From: Adiantum capillus-veneris
Taxonomy: Eukaryota; Streptophyta; Polypodiopsida; Polypodiales; Pteridaceae
Reading direction: 5' to 3'
Length of the DNA: 64,000 bases
Assembly (NCBI GenBank): GCA_014529385.2
Contig: CM043968.1
Span: 27,173,013-27,237,012 of the forward strand
Position numbers and translations under genes: made by a program. How positions within the stretch are numbered: position 1 is the first letter of the stretch; every line of letters begins with the position of its first letter. The notes beneath the pieces were generated by a model that was not told where the DNA came from, searched no databases, and was given only the letters and a program-made list of their open reading frames with translations. Positions 1-11,629 of this stretch are shown piece by piece.

Positions 1-323
1 CTTTTTGAGCCCAAAAACACCACATAGGACCTTACAAGCATTAATCCTTGTCCAAATCCAAATCCAAGCATATAGCCATGTTCCATGAGCCATGCACTAC
101 CATCATGACAAGTATGAACCAATTCTGATGAAAAAGACATCCTACGCGTAGGATGTCTAAATGGAAAATTTTGGCCAGATTTGCACTGTGAGCACATGCA
201 CAGCTTCACAAGTTCCTTTTAAGCTTTATTTTCAATTTTCAAGTCATTTGGATAAGTAAAACTCAGTTTCGCAGCTAATATGGAAAAAACGCTAACTTCG
301 GACTACTGAGTGCAACAGGATCT
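1..323 (+). other. Leader upstream of ORF3, element A copy 1
   Basis: This non-coding stretch precedes the ORF3 copy starting at 324. It holds a perfect palindrome (135-158) followed by AT-rich sequence. Just before the start codon it reads gctaacttcggactactgag...caggatct. The leader of the second ORF3 copy, before 15663, ends very similarly (gctaactttgcact...caggagcc), so the two leaders are homologous. The conserved CAGGA just before the ATG could be a 3' splice acceptor, as for a spliced downstream retroelement ORF, but this is inference. The upstream part of the leader lies outside the window. Confidence 0.55.
135..158. repeat. Perfect 24-bp palindrome
   Basis: The half-site AGACATCCTACG is followed at once by its exact reverse complement. 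The palindrome lies 189 bp upstream of the ORF3 start codon. The same 12-base half-site occurs in the LTR of this copy at 4843-4854. The second element copy has a different palindrome at a comparable place (15455-15476). Confidence 0.9.
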
Positions 324-3300
324 ATGGCAGCCACGAAGTCACCGGCAAAGAAGAAAAGAATGACCATCAAGGATTACTTGGAAGAAGTGGAACCCTTCGT
401 CATTCTAGAAGGAACACTAAAGCCCACCAACACATGGATACAAGAAGATCTGTTAGAGTCCAACGACCTAAAGATCTACCAAGGAGTGTTCAAAGACACT
501 GAAGGCAATGTTATCGAGCTACCAATGCTGCCGCGAGAACTCACATTAGGGAAAATTTGGACTCACAAAGGGGCCCTATAAGGAGTTTGACTTTCTCTCT
601 CATGTCCAAAACGGGCGTGCGGTAAATTTTTTGCAAATCAACTCTAAACTTGGCGGAGATTTGACAGTTAGAATCTACTCTTCAAGCTCTTTCTATTAAT
701 ATATAGCACGCCACAAGATTCCTTATATTTTGAAAGATTCTATTTTTTATTCTCTAGATTCTAGACGGAGTTGTCACATCACAAGAGAATAAAAAATAGA
801 ATCTTTCAAAATATGAGGAATCTCATGGCGTGCTATATATCAATAGAAAGAGCTTGAAGAGTAAATTCTAACTGTCAAATCTCTGCCAACTTTAGAGTTG
901 ATTTGTAAAAAATTTACCGCATGCCCGTTTTGGACATGAGAGAGGAAGTCAAACTCCTTATAAGGCCCCTTTGTGAGTCCAAATTTTGCCTAATGATGAG
1001 TTTGTAAGAAGCAAGATGGCCGAGTACTTGGAGAAGATTGATCTCCATAACTACTTTGAAGCAATACCGGTAGGTGTGGACATAAAGAGAGTTTGGGAGT
1101 TTGTGACAACCATCAAAGAGGACGGAGTGGCCAAAGTAACAGATCTACGAGGCAGGCCAGAAACAGAGATAATCATCACTGAGCAGGTCGTAGCAGATGC
1201 ACTAGACCTCTCCAACAAGGGGGATAGTGTAACGAAAAGAAGAGATGAGGTAAAGGTGTAGAATGAGGAGAAAGGGAATTACACCTTTGAAGATATTGCC
1301 AACCCAAGAGTGGCAATCATGAGCTAGTTGTACAACCAATACTTCCACGTGTACGAAGAGGCCACAGAAGTACAGAATGCCGCCAGGTGCAATTTCCATG
1401 ACATTCACTTGGGCAATGACGAAAGGCACCCCAAAGATAATCAATTATGCGGCATATATACATGACAACTTAGTAAAGATGGGTAACAAGAAGCCAACCT
1501 GTATTGTGCCAGAAGAACTAATCACTAAGGTGATTTATGGGGTACTACACGCAAAAGGAAGGTGGCCTGAACCCCCGTCTCAGAACGACTGGCTGAGGCT
1601 AAAAGAAGACAAAGAAGACGAGCCTCAAAGAGCACCAAGGGTGGCTACAAGACTGAAGAGACGGCTAGAGCCGGTTCAAGAGGAGCAGCCGGAGCAAAAG
1701 AAAGGAAAAAAGGAATTTGCCCAAGTACCTGCAAAAGAAACAAGGTCACAGAAAGCGGCAAGATTAGAGAGGCTGATGGAGAGCTTTCGAGTAGAGAGAG
1801 CCCTTAAGGGTGATTTCAGTGAACTCTGGAAGCCATCTCTAGAAGCTATGTCGGGATCATCCCAAAGAGTGTAAAGGGACAGATTTGAGGACTATATCAA
1901 GAACTTTGAGATTCTTGATGCCACATCAGAGAATATACCGCATGTCCCTTTCACAGAGGAGGAAGTGGAGAAAATACGGCAGAAACTGCTAGATGAGCAA
2001 GGGAGCCAAGAAAGAGAAAGAAAAACTAAAGCAGATAGTGATTTAAAGGGCAAGCCTACATCTCTACCGGCCAACCCTAAACCCAGTCCACAGCCCTCAC
2101 CACCGCCCTCACCACCTCCTAGCAGCCCTCCACAAGAAGATAAGGAGGCTGAACACAAACCAGAAGAACGGGAAGAGGCTGAGCAAGAGCAGAGTCAGGA
2201 GCCAAAGCCAAAGGAAAAGGCTAAGCCTCGAAGTGAGCAAAAAGAGTTAGAAGATTCTTATCACAACTTTTTGGACCTGCTAGCTGTAGGATACACGAAG
2301 GAAGAAGCTGCCATAGTCGCATTCAACTTGGTGAGCACAGGGCCTAAAGAACCAATGCAAGGCATCAGGCTGGTGGAATTAAAAGAAATTGCCACAGATA
2401 CAGTGGACCTGCACCTGCCCTCCAACGATTGGGACGTGGTGATGACGAAGCTAACCGGGTTGAGAGCGCAATCCATGGCTTCAGAAAGAGAGATGGCAGC
2501 TCTCAAGGACACTGAAGTGAAGATTAAGATGGAAGTAGATTCTCTACAAGGACAAAGCCAAAGGCAGAAAGAGAGGGAAGCTGAGCTACAGGCTAGCCTA
2601 GCAAGGGCACTACAAAAATTCCAGGCAATGGAGGAAGCAAATCAAGCAGCAGCAAAAAGAATGCAAGCAGTTGAAGAAGAATGTCAGCAGCTCAGCAAAT
2701 CACTGCTAGATGCCGAGAGGGAAAGAGATAACTTGACACTACAGCTGGCAGAAGAGTCTAAAGAAGTAGAAGCCATGAGAAACGCCAAAGAAAAGGCGGA
2801 GATAGATCAAGAAGCAAGCCAGGATGAGGTCCTTGAGCTCAAGGACCAACTCAAAGTAAAAGATCAGACCATCCAGAGGCTGTGAGCATCACCTGCCAGA
2901 GTCAGAGCTACTAGCTTGACTCACATCACTACAGAGAGTCAACTCTATGAAGAATAGATGCAAGAACTTCAGAAGGAACTGACTCTAGAGAGAAAGCAAA
3001 GATTGATGATGGCAGAAGAATCTATCGTCATGCAATCAAGAATGGAAGAAGAGCAAAAAGCCCTACAAGAGGAAGTAGAAAGTATGAAAAGAAAGCTCGA
3101 GGAGGCGGAGAGAATAAACGCCGAATTAAATGACCTCCTCGTGAATATGGGCGAAGAAGCGGGAACGGAAGAGAAAAAACTCCTGAGGCAAATTGAGGAG
3201 TTGAAAGGACAGCAAGCGTGAGAGCCAGAGAGCACAAGGCCATCAGCCAATGAGGGCATTGACTTAGAAAATGCGGCAGATCCGGTGGACACGCCTATGC

Positions 3301-4219
3301 AAGAGGAAATCCTAGAAGGATCCTCTCAAGAGCCACAAGATCTAACACAGGAAGAGGAAGAAAAGTTGGGTAAAGCAATAGAGGTGAGCTCAGAGAGACA
3401 ACAAAGGAAGCCTTGGAGTGGGAGCAGAGGGTTTTCAAGTCTATGACCATTCAGAAGATCGACGCCAGCAACCTCAGGCGCGAGTGGCTTCAACCCTCCC
3501 TCCCATATCCATTGCTGAAATATGAGGCAGACACCATCAATAAGCGGATAAGAGAAGAGCCGATCGTACCACTTTATAATGCAGATACCTCACAACCAGA
3601 AGGGGTCAAGCTAATTGTTGATTCTCAGCCAAAGTGGAGGAAGGCCTGGCTCACAAAGTACCCACAATACCTAATCCACTTGGTAGAGGCACCAAAAAAT
3701 ATTAGAGACAACCTCAGCTTTTGTCCTCTACCAAGGATCAGGACGTGGAAAGCGCAGGAAATCTTGCAAAGGAGCCAACCCACTTGGCTGAATTACCCTA
3801 AGCTGCCGGGCTTGAAGGCAGGTGAGAGAATAAGTGTCCAATACATGGTGAAAACCCTAACGGGCGCCATCAAGTTGTTCACTGGCTCACCTGACCTTAC
3901 ATGCATTATGATGAAGAAAATATGCAAAACCCTCTTAGCAGTGTTTGAGACTTTCAAGCCAGGCCAGGTGACCGACAACATCTTTTTCTTCTAGGATACT
4001 TACAAATGCGCTTATGATCTATGTGGTCAGCCTTCCAAGGAGGTGATACATGCAATGTATCAGAGGATAATGTTTCTACCATCCTATCACCTCCAGGCTT
4101 TTGAAGAAGCGTTCTACACAGGCTTCTTCACAATAAACACTGACATTTTTGGCCCGACAATGATGAACCTGCATGCAAGATACGAATCACTGCTAAAGAT
4201 GCGACAAACGATACGATGA
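324..4219 (+). pseudogene. Element A ORF3 (copy 1), large coiled-coil protein of unknown function
   Basis: This was a protein of roughly 1,150 residues and is now broken. The order is: a basic start (MAATKSPAKKKR); a globular N-terminal region with an ITEQVVADAL motif; a Pro/Glu/Lys-rich tract (about 2000-2240); a long charged coiled coil (about 2480-3220); and a globular C-terminal region (3413-4219) with the motifs YMVKTLTGA, GQPSKEV and AFEEAFYTGFF. I recognise no domain, and there is no signal peptide or membrane segment. Breaks visible: a 442-bp MITE at 549-990, in-frame stops near 1261, 1324, 1874, 2885, 2957, 3221 and 3994, and frameshifts near 1340 and 3400. A second copy at 15663 conserves the same order. 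It lies between a leader and the polypurine tract/LTR at 4258-4272, so it is the last ORF of an LTR retrotransposon. An env-like or accessory role is possible but unproven. Confidence 0.75.
549..990. mobile_element. Foldback MITE inserted in ORF3 copy 1
   Basis: This is a 442-bp element made of two nearly identical inverted arms of about 205 bp around a loop of about 28 nt near 755-783. The termini read GGGAAAATTTGGACTC on the left and, reverse-complemented, GGCAAAATTTGGACTC on the right. A TA dinucleotide flanks each end (547-548 and 991-992), which fits a Tc1/mariner-type target duplication. It separates ORF3 codons that are contiguous in the homologous copy at 15.9 kb. The frames on either side differ by one base, so there is also a small indel. 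There is no coding capacity. Arm identity is high, suggesting a fairly recent insertion. Confidence 0.88.
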
Positions 4220-4257
4220 AGAAGCAAATCAGCGGCCATGTCTGGGACGACATGAGC

Positions 4258-4271
4258 AAGGAGGGGGGGAG
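4258..4271 (+). promoter_or_regulatory. Polypurine tract of element A copy 1
   Basis: The run aaggaggggggga followed by g sits directly before TGTTAG at 4272. This is the expected plus-strand priming site at the inner edge of a 3' LTR. The equivalent tract at 19892-19904 has a related upstream context (a gacgaca stretch). Confidence 0.8.
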
Positions 4272-5280
4272 TGTTAGAAGCTAGACACACCCCACGGCAA
4301 CTAACTACTCGGAAGATTATTATTTTTGTAATTATTCATTCATTGAGGAAAACCTGATTTTTCACCTTGTAAATATTGGGACTTACAGAAGTTTCCAGAT
4401 TGTATCCCAGTTTTGATAAGTTAGATTGAGTAGATGGTTGATTTTGGAACTTTAGGGTTTGAGAATTGTAAGGTATATATATATACCACTTTTTGACCTT
4501 AATGAAAAACCTTTTGTCATTTTTAAAAAACAAGTTTTGAAGTCTGTGAGGGACCGTACTGTGTACGAGAGAGAGTTTGAGCTTCATCTTGACGCTACGT
4601 GTGCATCGGTGGTCGGAATCGAGTGCTGAGAAGTGCAGCTGCTACCCCCGACGAGAGCTACGCGCCGATACCCACATTGTGCGCGTACGGTCCGGTTTTG
4701 CGAGCTCCTTCGACGAGCTTCATTTAGTGTTTGGGTGAGCATACGTTGTCTAATTTTACATTGCATAATATCTATTCACATTGAGTATAACTACACATTA
4801 GGCACTTTAGATTTCGGAAATGAAGACCTGCAGATTTCGGCCAGACATCCTACGTGATTTTGCACCGGGTGTTTTGGGTTGGGATTTTGGTTCATAGACC
4901 TTAGGGAGAGCGAACTATTGGTGTTAGTAGGGTCTCCTTCAAGTTCTATGGTGTTTCGAGATTGTTTGATGGGTGTTTGGCTCTAGAAAGCGTTGTAGGA
5001 AGTTTCCTCTTATGCACTCTTGAAGGATGTGACTTAGACAATTGGTAGAGACCTCTGTAGGAATTAGTTAGGAGTCGGTCGAGTGTAGGTTGACACCTTA
5101 TGCTTGCTTCCACGCGCCTACGGGTCGAGCTTCGTCCTTAGCTGACATTATATGTTAGGTGAGTTATCGCTGTGCTAACGTCCGTCGCGGCGTATCCGTC
5201 CAACAGAGACCATAAGCATGCGTGCTTAGGTCTTATAAACTTGTCCTAGAAGTTTCGTTACGTATGGACCAAGGTTCATA
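4272..5280 (+). mobile_element. LTR of element A (start clear, end approximate)
   Basis: The LTR begins with TG right after the polypurine tract. It contains a TATA region (4472-4487), a transcribed-looking stretch with the half-site AGACATCCTACG (4843-4854), and a conserved box at 5206-5263 (gagaccataagcatg...tttcgttacg). That box recurs at 19525-19582 and 20510-20573 in the other LTRs of the family. The 3' boundary and the primer binding site could not be fixed; I see no tRNA-iMet-type TGGTATCAGAGC here. It serves A1 as a 3' LTR. Whether it is also the 5' LTR of the next internal region is uncertain, because it differs strongly from the LTRs at 19.1-20.8 kb. Confidence 0.65.
4472..4487 (+). 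promoter_or_regulatory. Putative TATA box in LTR
   Basis: GGTATATATATATACC is a perfect 16-bp palindrome about 200 bp into the LTR, the usual place for the U3 promoter. The related LTRs have tataaaag at the equivalent position (19137 and 20117). Confidence 0.5.
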
Positions 5281-5515
5281 CCATTGACTCATTGCATATG
5301 TACAAATAATTTTTGTAAAGGCCCAAGAGATTTGAATCACTGAACTGGCAAAAAACTGGGTAAAAACTAAAGTTTGTACTGACTTTTTGAATCTTGAGTA
5401 TAAATTGGGGAAAAATTAATCCAAACTTGTTGAAATTTGATACATAGGCTTATGTTGATGTGATAAACATGTGTACATGCTCAGTTGACCAAAAACTTGT
5501 AAAAAATTTTCAAAA

Positions 5516-5537
5516 GTAAATAATCACGATTATTTAC
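5516..5537. repeat. Near-palindrome, leader unit 1
   Basis: The arm GTAAATAATC, a two-base centre AC, and the reverse-complement arm GATTATTTAC make a 22-bp near-perfect palindrome. It is the first of four related copies (5516, 5811, 13816, 15455). Confidence 0.85.
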
Positions 5538-5810
5538 ATTTGCCCTATTTTTCAAATTTTTTGACCAAGTCTGCATACCACTAGTTTCACCATGTTGTAA
5601 TAAGCCCACAAACCAAATTTGGTAAGATTTGGATCACTCGATTGAAAATTGTGACTAAAATTGCAAAGTTAGTCTGCGGACAGATAATTGATGACCATTT
5701 GACCAAAAATTATCCAAACTTGATGAAACTTGGATAGTGACCTTAACTAAAGGTGCTTAACAGATTTGTGTCAAAGTTGGGGCAAAAACTTATAAATAAA
5801 TATAGCTGGA

Positions 5811-5832
5811 GTAAATAATCGCAATTATTTAC
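5811..5832. repeat. Near-palindrome, leader unit 2
   Basis: GTAAATAATC, then GC, then AATTATTTAC. It has nine-base matching arms and starts exactly 295 bp after the palindrome at 5516. Confidence 0.85.
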
Positions 5833-6296
5833 ATTTGCTTCAAAACTTGATGATTTTGTAAATTTGAGTATACCACAAGGTCAAGCACATCAAGTAGACC
5901 TCAAAAATTCATTTTGGTGAAATTTGGATCCCAAAAGTGAGACTTAAGCCAAATTCTCGAAATCAGAGTCTACGGACACCAAACAATTTGAAGTGATACA
6001 CAGAGACCAATCACAAGAGTAGCAAAAACTCTATTGTAGTTATAGAAGAATAGCTAACTTGATCAAATTTGTACAGGAATCAGGTTGCAGACGAGAAATC
6101 AGTGGCTTGACAGAAAGTTACAATTGAATCAAGTGGAAATTGACGACAAGTCAATATAAAGGTGCGTACTCTATTGAAGAAGTCTCAGACACTTTTTCAG
6201 ATTCAACATCCGAAATGTCTTCTTACTCGACTCATTCAAACACCGGAATGACAGTGCGCTATAATCATATACTATCTTTTTACAAGACTAACTGTC

Positions 6297-8345
6297 ATGG
6301 AGCCCAGGCTTAGGAGTATGCTATTTGCGTTGATGACCATGGTATTGAGTTTGAAGAAGAGGTTAGGGCAAGTAAGAATGTACATGGATCGAAACGGAAC
6401 TCAGTATTTACAAGTCAAAAACCCTGACGTGATAGACAAATGGGGGTTAGAAGTAAACACCATAATCCCAGATATGTCAGCAAAAGAAGTATCACCAACT
6501 TTACAATTTGAGGGATATGATCAAGTAGACTTGAAGCCTTTGAAACGGCTTAGTACAGATAGTCCTAGGATCGAAGTCTATTGTTGGGAAGATAGAAACA
6601 TAAAAGATCTTCTATGGACTTCTCATGCCAAACCAGGATAATTAACAGCCATGAAGATCATCTACATCTTCAAGATCAAAGATAAGGGATCTGCAGACCT
6701 ACCAACCTATCTGTTTAGGGATTGTTATCACAAAAACTTTGTTATGATGACTCCTTAGGAGGTAGAACAAACTAAATACCAAGGGTATTCCATACGGGAT
6801 TGGATATTGGGACAAGGACCAGAAACAATTCCAAGAGATGAACACCGTGAGAGATCATCTGAAAGTAATGTAAAGAAACCAAAAACCACCTCATCACGTA
6901 GAAAACCGGGTGACACTAAGGCCAGTCCAGGGCTACATGAGTCACTATTTCCAACAGACTGGTTTAAAGGACTCGGAATAGGACCAACTCCCAGAAGACC
7001 GAGAGTTGAACCAAACAGATGCGCTAGACCAGCTGATTTTCAAAAATGGGTCAGAAAATACAGTGGATTAGGGGATCTATACAACCACTTAGCAAGGTTT
7101 AAGCAAGTGCGAAGAGGAGAGCATATATTCGATTTTCATACTCAATTCGAGAGGTTTGGAATGACATTAGAAGGAAAAGCATTGACATGGTTCCAAAACA
7201 TTCCACCAAGGTCAATCATGGACTTGAACACATTAGCTCAAGGATTTGTAGCTGTTTGTTCTAAAATGGGGATCAAACATAATACGGTAGCTCAAATCTA
7301 TAACTTTAAACAGAAACATGGTGAGTCTGTTAGGGATTGTGCAACTCGAATGAAACAATACATTGCCAGATGCCCAGAGATGGAGATACGTGCAAAAAAC
7401 GACTTATATCTTTGTTTCTAGATGGATTTCTAAACAAAGAACTTCATGCTATACGCTACAGTAAAAAGCATACAACCCTAGAAGCGTGTGTGTGTGTGAT
7501 GCTATTGACCTAGGAGACAATTGCAAAATTTTCAACAAAGAAGATGTCCCTAAGGATAACCAAAGCAAGAAAACAACATCCACTAAACTAGCACAAGTGG
7601 GAATGGCTGCTGCGGCACCACTCTCAGCCATAGAAGATATGCTAAAAAGGATGAACGACATGATGAACAACATGCAAAAAAGCACCTAGGAGGGGATCAA
7701 GACAAGGGATACCTCCATAGGGACAACCAATTAGGCCACAAAAAAGGTGTGCAATCGAGGATAAATGGACCAACCATGAGACCCACGAGTGCTACTTCAG
7801 GCCAAAGTATGATGGGAATGTTCAGTACGTGCCCATGAGGCCACAAGGACAACCCATGTACAGATATCAGCCTAATATAGCCCAAGCTCAAAGACCATCA
7901 ATGGGTATGGAAAGACCTCAACCTGTGTTGGGACAACAAGCTCCATATTCATGACATAATGCAGTGCCTGTAAAGTACATGCACTTTGAAGGAGTCATAG
8001 ATGAACAAGAATTAGTGTCTGTTACACCCTATGCAGAGCCTAGTCCATCCACAGTAATGGTAGAAGGAGATTGGTATAATCCACATCCACCACCAACGGA
8101 AGAAACCGTGACCTATGCTCCACCAAAGCTTGCACCAATGTATTATGTAGCTAATCAAGGTGTCAGACCCCCCATGGTAAGACCCATGATGAAGCCAAGA
8201 ACAGGAAACTGTCATAACTGTGGTGTTGATGATCATTGGAAAAATGAATGTCCAGAGCCTGACAAAAACCTCAAACCAATAGAAGCCTATTGCATACAAT
8301 ATTGCAAAAAGGGAGGACACTTTCCAAAGATTGTCCTAAAAATCC
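6297..8345 (+). pseudogene. gag: Gag of element A copy 2
   Basis: This is the capsid/nucleocapsid precursor of the gypsy element. The first ATG after the leader is at 6297. A retrotrans_gag-type domain lies at about 7070-7420 (FDFHTQFERFGMTLEGKALTWF is the typical core, shown here only in part). A CCHC zinc knuckle at 8210-8251 has the form C-x2-C-x4-H-x4-C (CHNCGVDDHWKNEC). A second, degenerate knuckle follows near 8300 and is broken by a frameshift. Stops at 6639 and near 6757 are in frame with the domain, and frameshifts occur near 7421 and 7690. The product would assemble virus-like particles in the cytoplasm; this copy cannot encode it intact. Confidence 0.85.
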
Positions 8346-9009
8346 TTTGAACAAGGGTAAAACTGTAGTAAACGTAGTCCAAGTGATACCTAGTAGCTCA
8401 TCAGAGAGTGAACCGATTGTTCCAATCAAAGTAATCACTAGAGCCCATGAAAATAAAAAGAAACAAAAATCCTCTGATGATTCTGAAAATACGAAAGTTT
8501 CTTCTCAAAGAACCAAAAGGAGAAGAAGCAAAAGATATGAGACGAGAAAACAAAAACAACGGGTTGAAATCAAGGAGAAAGCAAAGAAGCTAGTCCAAGA
8601 CAAGTTGAAAGAAATTGACAGTGAATTCAAGGAAACAACCGTGAAATCTGGAGGATCCATTCTGGTTGATAAAATTTATGACCCTATTAATGCCGCCTTG
8701 AAAGCCTACCAAGCAGGACTTAAAACATACCAAAACATGAAAAACAAATGGAAAAACTATCCATCTCCAGAAATGGAAGCAGCTAAGCTGAAAGCTTATC
8801 AAAATTTGGTAAGAATCATGCAAGAAATGCTGAAAAAACAAAAACCCAATCTTGAAAGTATTGCAAAATTTGAGGAGCTTGTAGTAAAAGAAACGAAAGT
8901 AAAATCCAATGTGGTGGCAGAACCCCACCTTGAAACAAACGAACTAGAGCTTATAGTGCCTGACAACGAAGATGCCTTAGATGGAGTTCCATTCGTAGAG
9001 GAAGACTAG
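8346..9009 (+). pseudogene. Lys-rich helical linker between Gag and protease, element A
   Basis: The frame continues from the second zinc knuckle (SKDCPKNP) into about 220 residues very rich in Lys and Glu, with basic runs (KRRRSKRYETRKQKQR) and likely helices. It ends at a stop at 9007. I recognise no domain. It lies where other gypsy elements have a Gag C-terminal tail or a spacer before the protease. It has unusually few stops compared with its neighbours. Confidence 0.5.
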
Positions 9010-9066
9010 CCAAGACACTTATGGGAAAAAGTAAGAGAGATCAATGATAGGAGCCTAACTTTCAAG

Positions 9067-9975
9067 TTGGCTCCCATAGAGGAAGTCTGGTTGGATAACC
9101 TACCTTTTGATATGAACATGGATATACAATCCTTGTATAGGGATTGCGGATCGGAAGCTTCAGGATTGTCGAAACCATTGACCTTAAAAACATTACCTTC
9201 TTACTTGGGAGATAACGAAGATGAATCCATCGTGTGCAAGACCACTCAAGTAAAAAGAGTTGAACAGACCCTAGAAGTAGACAACATTCATTCAATCATG
9301 TCTACACCCATCCAATGCACTCTTACCTCGGGACAACTGTTAAAACTCAGACCATACTTATGGAATGATTTACAGAATACCCTAGAGAAGGTAGGGATAA
9401 TGGGGTTAATCTCAAATAATTTGGAAAAATTGAAAAATAAAATGGAAAACAAAGAGATTCGATCAGTTTCCATGAACAAAGTCAGAGAATATTATGAAGG
9501 GGAAGAAGGAAACACCACCCTCCCAGTGAAATATAATGACATTGAAACCATGGCGATACTGGATAGTGGAGTTAGCATAGCCATAGCCACTAAAGCAGTA
9601 TGGGAATCCTGGGGACAACCAGCCAATAGAAAAACTTGAATGAAATTGCAGTTGGCTGACGGACACATTGAGAGACCATTAGGGTTGCTTGAAAAAGTGA
9701 TAGTCAATTCTTGTGGAATTGAATATCAACACACTTTTTCCATAGTAGACTTTGGAAAAAAACTCAACTACGAAATCATATTGGGAAGACCTTTCATGCG
9801 ACAGGTACAGCTTATCCAAGATTGGGGAAACAATTATCTGTACTTGAACCAAGCGGGATCTATAACAAGAGTAAATCTAAAAGATCACACTTATAGAGCT
9901 ATCTTGAAAACACCCATCCAAGAGAAGAAACCACTCATGACCAGAGTCGAGCGGAAAAACAATATCAAGAGTTGA
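9067..9975 (+). pseudogene. Aspartic protease (retropepsin) of element A, canonical position
   Basis: The single retropepsin domain carries the active-site motif AILDSGVSIAIA near 9550 and the later flap/ILG-like segment EIILGRPFM near 9775. An in-frame TGA at 9637-9639 splits the domain, otherwise in one frame. The region upstream of the motif (9067-9490) is an acidic pre-protease segment. The family processes Gag-Pol. This one keeps the D-S-G triad but has the nonsense change. It sits between Gag and RT, as in other Ty3/gypsy elements. Confidence 0.85.
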
Positions 9976-10147
9976 AAAAATCTCTAAAGGAGATATACAC
10001 AACCGAAATGGAAACCACGGAAGAGGGAAAACCCATTACAAAACGTATACTCTCCAAGATCGGAAAATCATAGTCAAACAACCTGTTAGGGAACTACGAA
10101 AAGAGGGCAAATCTGACGAAGGACCTAAAAACGCTAAAAGAATAGAC

Positions 10148-11130
10148 TTGGCTGAACCAGGAGAAGAGCCTAGACCTGCTTACATTGCGAATGACCTGAC
10201 AGAAGAAGAAGAAAAGATTTTGCTGAGCTTGTTAAAGGAATACCAAGATATCTTCGCTTGGTCTTACAAGGATCTCAAGGGTGTTGACCCAGAAATCTAT
10301 CAACATACCATACCCATGAGAGATGATGCGAAACCAAGTAGACAGAGACCATACACGTCTAACGAAACATTTTCCAGGAAGATAAAAGAAGAGATTGAAA
10401 AACTAAAGGAAGTTAAATTCGCTTACAAAATTGAACACACCGCTTGGGTGTCTCCAATTGTGGTAGTACCCAAGAAGAATGAAAAATTACGAGTGTGTGT
10501 TAATCTCAAAAAGGTGAATGCAGCTAGCATTAGAGACAACTTTTCTCTTCCGATAACTGAGCGTGTTTTAGAACGAGTTGTAGAAAAAGAATCTTACAGC
10601 TTCTTAGATGGCTTTTTGGGATACAATCAGCTTCTGGTTGATCCAAAAGATCAGCATAAACTGCTTTTGCAACAAAATGAGGTATATTTGCCTATCGGGT
10701 TATGCGGTTTGGGTTAATTAATGCTCCAGCCACGTTTCGAAGGTTGATGAGCCATGCTTTCAAAGAATATCTTAGGAAATTCTTAGAAGTATATATGGAT
10801 GATCTATGCGTACATTCATCAATCCGAGCTGATCATTTTGAACACGTCAAAAAGGTATTCGAAAAAGCTAGACTTTATAGGATTTGCTTAAATCCTGAAA
10901 AGTGCACATTCATGGGTAGACAAGGAAAATTTCTTGGGCATATAGTGTCTAAAAATGTCATAGCTACTGATATTGAGAAGATTCATGTCATTGCTGATTT
11001 GCCTAGACCAAAAACAATCAAGGGGATACAAGCCTTCATGGGGCATTGTGGATATTACCGACGGTTCATCTACATGTATGTTATAATTGAAAAACCCATG
11101 TATAAAATGGATCGAGGCATGTGAAGAATC
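10148..11130 (+). pseudogene. Reverse transcriptase, element A
   Basis: The RT domain starts with the usual approach (EKILLSLLKEYQDIFAWSY). It then shows the fingers motif WVSPIVVVPKK, FLDGFLGYNQ (the usual catalytic FxDxxxGYxQ segment) and the palm motif YMDDL near 10793, followed by CTFMGRQGKFLGHIVS. A frameshift at about 10700 breaks the frame in the (M)PFGL..APATF region. The motif flavour (DGFSGYNQ-like, YMDD) and the lack of a chromodomain downstream point to the non-chromoviral Tat/Athila-like side of Ty3/gypsy. The order PR-RT-RH-INT confirms gypsy. Confidence 0.88.
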
Positions 11131-11600
11131 CTTCATGAAGCTTAAGCAAGCTCTCACCTCAGCTCCAATATTGAAAGCACCAGATTGGGATAAGGTATTC
11201 CACGTACATGTAGATGCTTCTAATTTTGCTATCGGTTGTATACTAGCTCAACCAAGAGATGGGAAAATTGACTTTCCTATTTCTTATGCTAGCCGACAAT
11301 TGAACATGGCAGAAAAGAATTACACCACCACCAAAAGAGAAGGACTAGGAATGATCTATGCCATTAAAAAGTATAGACATCACTTATTAGCCAACAAGTT
11401 TGTGTTCTTTGTGGACCACCAGGTTTTGTTGTATTTGGTCAACAAGCCATGCAGCACAGGGAGAATAGTGAGATGGTTCATCATTCTCCTCGAATTTGAT
11501 TTCACTATGGTTGTAAAAAAAGGTACTACACATCAACGAGTAGATCATTTGTCAAGGATTGTTTTAGGAGAATCACCTAAAGGGATAGACGATGATCTAC
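11087..11600 (+). pseudogene. RNase H domain, element A
   Basis: The RT-connected RNase H shows HVDASNFAIG (first catalytic Asp), TTTKREGLGMIYAI (Glu), FVDHQVLLYL (Asp) and VDHLSRI (final Asp). It is in one frame, shifted from the RT by a frameshift near 11090. It degrades the RNA strand of the RNA-DNA hybrid in the family. It leads directly into the integrase N-terminal region. Confidence 0.85.
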
Positions 11601-11629
11601 TAGATGCCTATTTGTTCTCCGTAGAAATG

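Larger units (their letters stand above)
5281..6296 (+). repeat. Leader upstream of gag, degenerate ~295-bp tandem units
   Basis: This long non-coding leader contains degenerate tandem units of about 295 bp. Near-palindromes mark unit starts at 5516 and 5811. Matching stretches recur once per unit, for example gtctgcataccac... and gagtataccac..., and 'tccaaacttg(t/a)tgaaa'. A stretch around 5590-5630 (aataagcccac...ccaa) also matches the ORF3 leader at 13890-13930. No ORF of note is present. A structural RNA role such as packaging, dimerisation or translation is inferred only. Confidence 0.6.
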
